A DNA stretch of 64,000 bases. Origin: Pelargonium tetragonum. Taxonomy: Eukaryota > Streptophyta > Magnoliopsida > Geraniales > Geraniaceae. The notes beneath the pieces are model-generated. The model saw nothing but the letters and a program-made list of their open reading frames with translations. It was not told where the DNA came from and made no database searches. Both the position numbers and the translations under genes were made by a program. The stretch lies in assembly GCA_036897445.1 (NCBI GenBank), contig JAYMTL010000107.1, positions 1 to 64,000 on the forward strand, given 5' to 3'. Positions 57,906 to 64,000 of this stretch are shown in pieces; the stretch's first letter is position 1, and each line of letters begins with the position of its first letter.

Positions 57906-60589
57906 TCGATTTGCTTCCTTTTAGTTGGATTTATTTAGACCGGCTACTTCCTGAAAATAAAAAAAGAATAGAACTGAACCCACTTTGAATTGGAAACTAG
58001 AGTCCCAAACTCCCCGGTGAACTTGACTTAGACCTGTCTCTCTTCCAAGAAAATTGAGATCTACTAGTCAACTACTTAATTCAAAAAAGCATAAAATCCG
58101 ATAATAAAGTAAAAGGCAGGAAATCTCAGCTACTTTTACGAATATACTGTAAAATGAAGCCTTCGACGGGAAAACAAAGCTCTAAGTTCTTTTCTTTTAC
58201 CCCAAATAGCTAGATTTTTCTATCTTATTAGGTTTCTGTGTCTGTGCACTAAAACAGGAATGAGCCTATCCAGTCAACCTTTTTGACATCTAAGCTTTTT
58301 GCGTTCGATTGAATTTTAGAATCTCCTTTATAAAACTACCAGCAACGGTAAAACTCCCCTTTTCTTTAAGTTAAGACACTAGAGATTATAAAGCTAAAAG
58401 AAGACAAAGAAAACCCTGTTTATATAGTTATAAAACCCACTCAACTTCAAGGCTCAATTTGTATGACTTCGGAAGGCCTTTTAGTTACTCGAAATTCTTT
58501 ACTTTAAGGGTTTTGCGCATTTCGGGCTCGCATAATCCAAGATTTCCTAGCTTTCTCTTTAACGACTGGCTTCTTTCACAGAATTTTTATTTGTATCTAT
58601 TTGCTTTTTTTAGTTAGATTTATTTAGACCGGATTTCTACTTACTTTAAATCGAAATAGTAGAGCTTAACCTACTTAGAAACTTGAGTCTCTCCTCCCCT
58701 ATAAAATCGACTTGACTTCCTTCAGCAGCTCTAGAAAGCCCGGGTTTAGACTTTCCCCGTGCAATACATCAGACCCCCCCTAACGACGCCCCTCTTAAGG
58801 ACTTGCCAGCCTTGGAGGAACCCCTATCACTCTATAACTAAGATACTAACTGCTAAAAGAACAAGAAACTATGCTACCATTACTCCCTATAAGCCTAGTA
58901 GACCCACTCCTCCTTAACTTAATAGGAAGATTAAGAACATAACAGCCTATGCTAGATAGAACTACAAAAGCTTACCTTACTGCCAGCCCTATTAGCCTCT
59001 GAAAAGTACCAGTATAGCTCATACGACTCTAAAGAATCCCAATAAAAGGGTCTATTTCAGAGGAATTTCTTACAATTTCTTACTTTTACATAGCGATCGT
59101 ACTTTTTCAAAACTGAATGCGGGTTATACTAGTAAAATGGGGTTTAGGACTTTTCTCGTAGTCCAAAATTGAACAAGTAAAAAGTTGGAGTTTACCTCTT
59201 GAGGTTATCGATTTCAGGACTCATTTTGAAGAAAAAAGCAGTCCACGTATATATAGGAAAGTTCATTACTTTGGGAAGGGCCTTGAAATAAAAGGAAAAA
59301 GTATGATCCATATAGTAGCAAAAGTCCTACGTTTTTACACTTTCAGACTTGGAAAGGGATCTGCTCTTCATCAGAAGGGATCCTTACCCAATCCAGTTAA
59401 GCTTGACATCTGAGACTAGAGCAAGTCAAAAAGAAACCTTCGCATTCTCCTACCTCCCACCCTACATAGATAGCTTAATTGAAACAAAGAACTGAAAGAG
59501 CAACTCCTGATTTGAATGTAAATAATTTCCTGCAGTCCTAATCAACAGGAAGACAACTGGAATGGTATCGTGCCGATGTTACTATCCATAATATCAACGA
59601 TTTCTTAGGTACCTCGTAACCCCTATTTTTTGGCCTCTTGTCGACTTTTACTATACCTTTCTGAAACTTACTTGTTACTTGGAAACTTCTAAATCCAAGA
59701 GCTTAGATAGAACCAAACTCCTTAGAGAACAAAAAGCTCCCCTTTAGTCAAAGACCTGCCCTTAAACAACCTTATCGATCTAGTAAACCCCCTCGTTATT
59801 ACATGAAATGAAAGCCTAAACCTTAGAGCTGTTCACTCTCTACACATCCTGTAGTGTAGAAACCTCAAATTCTGGGACTCTTTAGATGCCCTTCAACTGA
59901 ACTTACGCCATATCACCTAGCAAAACTTTATGCGATATCTTTTTTCTACGAATTACCCTAAGCTCGAGCTTTCTTTATACTTGTGCTCCTACTAGAATAT
60001 AAAGAGAACCTGAAACGCATACTCTGCCTATTCAACTAATAAGAGGAACTCCCTACTTCCACTTCCCTAACAGTCTAGCTAAAGCTTCCCTTCCTACTGG
60101 CTCTAGGTACTTCCTTAATAAGAAAATCTAGATACGGAGAAGTCTAGCTATTAAGAGAAGGAGAAAGGTATCGAAGATAAGAAGGGTCATAAAAAGAAGA
60201 AGCAAAGTCAATAGGTGTTTATAAAGGATCCAGGTATACTCATTAAACTATAAGGCAAGAAGAACCCCCAGAGATACTCTATATATAAAGATTCTGTACC
60301 GGAAAAAGAGGAAAACAAAACAACTTGTTTAGCTCCGGATCTCTTACTTTTCAAAATTCTTTTTGTACCAAGGATTTCTTCTACAGGAGTTTTTAGTTTT
60401 AGTTGACACTCTTCGCTGGGATCATCAGATTCTAACCTGCGCACCCTTTTTTGAGTCTTGATGTACTTTTCTTTGTCAGAATTGACTGTACTCTATAAAC
60501 AACTAAAAAAACTTAGATAGTGCTCGTAAAAAGGTTTGTCAGATTGAATTTCTTATATGAAGCGTTTGGCAATACCCGTGTATAGAAAG
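57906..60589. other. gene-less, repeat-rich stretch
   Basis: Contains TTTAGTTGGATTTATTTAGACCGG at about 57921-57944 and TTTAGTTAGATTTATTTAGACCGG at about 58610-58633, a clear near-identical pair 690 bp apart. It also has a CTA-rich segment at 58800-59040. No gene; the 78-codon minus frame at 60208-60444 has no features. Confidence 0.5.
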
Positions 60590-60656
60590 AGGCCCGTATG
60601 ATTTGAACCGACGGGATACTTGTCCATTTACAAGAGCTCTACCAATGAGTGAGCAG
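60590..60656 (-). pseudogene. tRNA-like remnant, minus strand
   Basis: On the minus strand GCTCACTCATTGGTAGAGC is a well-formed D-arm, with the four-pair stem GCTC/GAGC. It is followed by CTTGT-AAATGG-ACAAG, a perfect five-pair arm with a six-base loop (one short of normal), and GTCGGTTCAAATC, a T-arm box. The T-stem 3' strand (CATAC) is mutated and no acceptor stem pairs. This is the most tRNA-like relic in the window. The shortened anticodon loop prevents naming an amino acid. Confidence 0.5.
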
Positions 60657-60959
60657 GATTTTAATAAGGAAGGTACCTACCAACTTCACTTACAACATAA
60701 GAAAGATCAAGGGTTGATTTACAATTTATATATATAAGTGATTTTTCCTGTTTTTTAGTTTTGTACCTAACGTACGCGTATAAAATTGAAAGAAGTCAAA
60801 GGCCTTTTCAGTAAGAAAAACCCCTACTTTTTCACGAGACCTAGGAAAGAAGACTTGACTTTTCCTACTTTAGCCTGCTTTTAGTTAGGAAGTCCGCAAC
60901 ACAGAGCAATTCCTAAACGAAATACAAGACTTTCCTCTAGTAAAAGCGAATCAAACAGG

Positions 60960-61080
60960 TTAGGGATTAGATATAAATAATCACACTAAAGTTTCTGCCC
61001 CTTATTTTATTGTAGTTTTAGGTGCCCTGTAAGGTTTGCCTATTCGATCTATTTAGTTTAGAGTCCAGATTTCCTATAAA
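60960..61080 (+). repeat. R4 repeat copy
   Basis: GAATCAAACAGG, then TTTCTGCCCCTTATTTT, TAGTTTTAGGTGCCCTGTAAGG and TTTGCCTATTCGATC. It is closest to the copy at 26585. Upstream GAGCAATTCCTAAACG (about 60905-60920) matches GAGCAATTCCTACAATTCCTAAACG before the 57265 copy, so the repeated unit is at least about 170 bp. Confidence 0.6.
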
Positions 61081-61680
61081 ATTCTTGAGTTGCTTCCATC
61101 TATCTCTATCGAACTCTATTTAGATTTAGCACTCCACAGGATTTTCTATACCTACCTATGTTTACCCACTTACCACCTCAATCTCTGAACTTGAACCCTA
61201 GTAAAGAAGATATCCTTGTCTTGTATAAACTTCTTAGAGCAAGCCTATAGGAAAACAAAACTCCCATTCTACCATTTCATTTAGCCTACCCGCTTTATAA
61301 GTCAATTTTAAGGAAAGGAGAAACAACGGAACAGTTAGACAAAAACCAGTTAGCTTTTGAGTATGATCTAGATAGAGGTATTGTAAATAAGAAAGGTCTT
61401 TTTAAGATGAAGAATTAGCTGGTGTAGAAGACGCAAGGCCAATAGAGTAGCTAGGATCAAGCTATCAGAATACAAAGTCTAGCTCTTAAGAGTGCTATAG
61501 GGTTGGGCTGCAAAGATTACAGGCAAAGCGCCCAAGATAAGAAAAAGTGTAAGGTACGAAGAGTAACACAAAGAGTGAAAGAGTAGAATCACTTAGATAA
61601 AGGAATTGAAAAGATAGTAAGATCTGAAGTAGAAGAAACTCTCGATATCAGAGGGTTTAGTATCCTATTTTGAGCAAGTT
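61081..61680. other. gene-less stretch
   Basis: Nothing recognised. Confidence 0.5.
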
Positions 61681-61737
61681 TCATCCGGTAAAGCAGGTTT
61701 TTAAAGAAAGGTTGCAGGTTCGAGTCGTCATCCTCTC
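61681..61737 (+). pseudogene. tRNA-Lys(UUU)-like remnant
   Basis: CCGGTAAAGCAGG, then TTTTTAA and GGTTGCAGGTTCGAGTC. Plant mitochondrial tRNA-Lys(UUU), as I recall it, has GGTAGAGCATTGGGCTTTTTAA followed by GGTCGCAGGTTCAAGTC. The order and spacing fit with a short deletion in the anticodon stem. The acceptor and T-stem 3' strands are not conserved. Confidence 0.35.
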
Positions 61738-63661
61738 TTTAGTCTCAAACTCTGACTTTTCATAGTGCCTATAGGAAATCCTGGCCTTCCCAACGCTTAC
61801 GCTTGCTTATTTCAAGTCCTTAATTTAATAAGAAACTAATGCTTACTTATTTTCCTTTTTATTTAAAATCTATTCTATCCTTCCATCATCATTAAGAAAT
61901 TTCGTGCTTTTCGCCAGCGGGTTCTTTGTGTCTAATTCTAAAAGGCTTTTCAGGTTATACATACAATAAAATATTTAGAATAAATAAGAAAGATAATAAT
62001 TACTACTTTTCTTTATGGTATTCTCCGATAAGTAAGATAGAATCGGCAGTGTATTCTTGTTGTTCCATTCCGGGAAGTCCTAATGGAGAAAGATGGCAGG
62101 GTCTCATGCAAAAAGACTAGCGAATATACATCAAAAAGAGACTGATCTGTTGCGTCCACCAAACTTTAGTTAGATAAAATAAGGTTGAGCCATAAAACAC
62201 CTTTCTGCTTAGCAAAAGGTTTCAAATCTAAAGGAGACCGTAGTGCTCGGTAAGTCAATCATTCTGAAAACTATAATTCAGTCAACATTTAAATTAGATT
62301 AGAGGCGCGGGTTCGAACCATGTTATTCTTTTTTATTTTGTTGGTGAGAATATAGAGTCAAAACTTATATAAGATACTTATTTATGTCTTGACGTATAGA
62401 TTTCATCAGAGTCAAGGAAGTTAAATTAGAGTGATTATCATCAAGAATCACTGCAACCTGCTAGTACGAAGTATTCAAGTACGCGGAACTTCTTCTCAAG
62501 AACGATTCCTAAATAAAATGAACTAAGACTAAGCTTTTTTGTTATATCAAAAGAGTCCGAATATTGATCCATACACTACAACGAGCTCTATACTAACACA
62601 ACTAACACAAAAAAGGACTCCTTGTCGCATACCCCAAAAATGTAGCAATTAAATAAAAGGGAAGAAAGCAATTCACTCTTCTGCGGGATATGGGTCCATG
62701 TATATCACTACAGTATAGAGTAAGAGAAATTTAGAGTACCATGATGTAAGTTCTTTCTTCTTTCTATAAGGCATTACCCGTAAGTAGCATAGGGTTTGAA
62801 AAACCTCTTTCACAAGTACTTCAATATAGGAGTCCTTTATTTATCTTTCATTTAGGGGTAACCCCGTTTATCTACTAAATTTGACTCTTTTTAACTACAA
62901 AAGTCTCCCGTATTCTAAAGGACTTTACAATGGTTACCCTTCTCCACGGATTCATCTTGATTAGCAAAGTTTGATAAACAAGTCTAAAGTAGCTTCCGGA
63001 AAGTTAGAGTTTTTTTATAGCTTATAGTATCGACTAATTATTTATAACTTTTTTAGAATACGAGTCTTTTTTGTAAATCTCCTACGCACGCTTTACTAGC
63101 AGCCGAAAAAGTTTAGAATAAAGCTCAAAAAGAGAGCCCTCTATCTAACTTTTCTTTTGTTGTACGACCTTTTACGTCCCCAAAAACGAACCTATTGAGT
63201 AACCTTTGCATCCGGTCTCTTTCATTATCCAGAAGCGGAAAACCTGACAACCCATAAAAGGAGGTTTTTCCTTGTTGGTGACTTGGATTAGACCAAGAAT
63301 CCTTTTCTATAACAACCTGAATTTTAGAATTTTAGAAAACTTTACCATAGACTCATATTCAGACCTTTCCTTTACGCTCCTAGAAACACCCGGAAACTCT
63401 TATCAAGGGAAGTCGAAGGAAAACACTGAACTTCTTACTTAGCCTGAAATTCAGTTCCATTACTTTCTAATACTGGAGAGATCTTGCTAGAAAAAATCCC
63501 ACTAAACGCTATAAGACACAGGTTCTAAATCCTATCGCACCTTGTTGGCTTGCATCTATTCCTTTACCGGCTTACTTACAAACTTCTAGCGTGTATTCCC
63601 TGCCGCAAAAAAGAGCTCAGAACCCTGGAGTGCCTCAAACCTAAGTTCTACAAGAGGCTAC
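61738..63661. other. gene-less stretch
   Basis: No gene. A T-arm-like box GCGCGGGTTCGAACC at about 62315-62329 follows GTGCTCGGTAAG (62243) at roughly the spacing of a long-variable-arm tRNA, but the arms do not pair. The 64-codon frame at 61926-62120 is unrecognised. Confidence 0.45.
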
Positions 63662-63732
63662 TTAATTTAATTTAATTTAATTTAATTTAATTTAATTTAA
63701 TTTAATTTAATTTAATTTAATTTAATTTAATT
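63662..63732. repeat. TTTAA microsatellite
   Basis: About fourteen uninterrupted copies of a five-base unit (TTTAA, equivalently TTAAT in another phase) over 71 bases. The purity of the array, against the heavily diverged surroundings, suggests a recent expansion by slippage or an active length variant. Confidence 0.97.
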
Positions 63733-64000
63733 ACATTACCTTGTCTCAACTTTTGACTTTGTCCCGCAAATGGAACCCTACAAGTCCAGTAATTTCAATC
63801 TTCTATAAGAACTCCAACTCCGGGTAGACCCGAATGTTATTGTAGTAAGGAGTTGATCCTAACTGGAAAAAAGAACAGGAAACTCCTACGCCTCTTACTA
63901 GTCTACTACTTATACTAACTCACCTAACTGAATAAGAAGACTAAGAAATTCTCTAACTCCTTTAAGGCGTAAAGATAGAGTTCTACCTCTTCTCCTGCTC
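63733..64000. other. gene-less stretch to the window end
   Basis: CT-rich sequence with ACTAGTCTACTACTTATACT words similar to the R1 spacers. No gene. Confidence 0.4.

Noticed and set aside
62455-62490. CTGCTAGTACGAAG, resembling the LSU rRNA alpha-sarcin region word
   Set aside because: The match is about ten bases and nothing else of LSU rRNA is nearby.
1-64000. CRISPR array, bacterial operons, phage or retrovirus-like element, plastid gene insert
   Set aside because: No regularly spaced repeats, no conserved protein motifs of these systems and no LTR-like terminal repeats were seen on either strand.

Overview
The only recognisable gene in this window is a decayed copy of the seed-plant mitochondrial gene nad4 (NADH dehydrogenase subunit 4), on the minus strand at about 4366-6355. 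It still contains a shrunken form of the first nad4 group II intron. Its exon/intron layout and domain V sequence are those of a land-plant, most likely angiosperm, mitochondrion. The window is best read as part of a large, gene-poor plant mitochondrial genome. A mitochondrial insertion in nuclear DNA cannot be excluded, but I recognise no nuclear transposons and the CpGs of the nad4 island are intact. The species cannot be named. Background GC, from hand counts on a few lines, is near 35%, lower than in most published angiosperm mitochondrial genomes; the nad4 island is about 45-57% GC.

Layout. 1-4060 is AT-rich and holds nothing I recognise. 4061-4365 flanks the 3' side of nad4 and holds a short direct repeat. 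4366-6355 is the nad4 pseudogene: exon 1, a 567-bp remnant of intron 1, then exons 2-4 fused with no trace of the two downstream introns. From about 6600 to 64000 no protein gene, rRNA or intact tRNA is recognisable. The longest open frame there is 126 codons, which is what chance would give.

The desert is not featureless. By eye it contains several old, diverged repeat families. R1 has a 70-130-bp core at about 13768, 22961, 28674, 29172, 49937 and 50311 on the plus strand and about 16015 and 27170 on the minus strand; two places look like tandem pairs, and CT- or AG-rich flanks accompany many copies. R2 is a pair at about 18618 and 40421. R3 is a pair at about 30735 and 56805. R4 lies at about 26590, 46720, 47025, 57300, 57820 and 60985. 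There are also about ten tRNA-like scraps, mostly on the plus strand, that keep D-arm and T-arm boxes but no full cloverleaf. Two strong hairpins (23809-23844, 38085-38110) and a TTTAA microsatellite (63662-63732) complete the list.

Nothing here forms a working operon or pathway. The picture is a mitochondrial gene-desert segment that grew by duplication of non-genic sequence and then decayed, with one dead respiratory-chain gene in it. No previously undescribed functional system is supported by the sequence.
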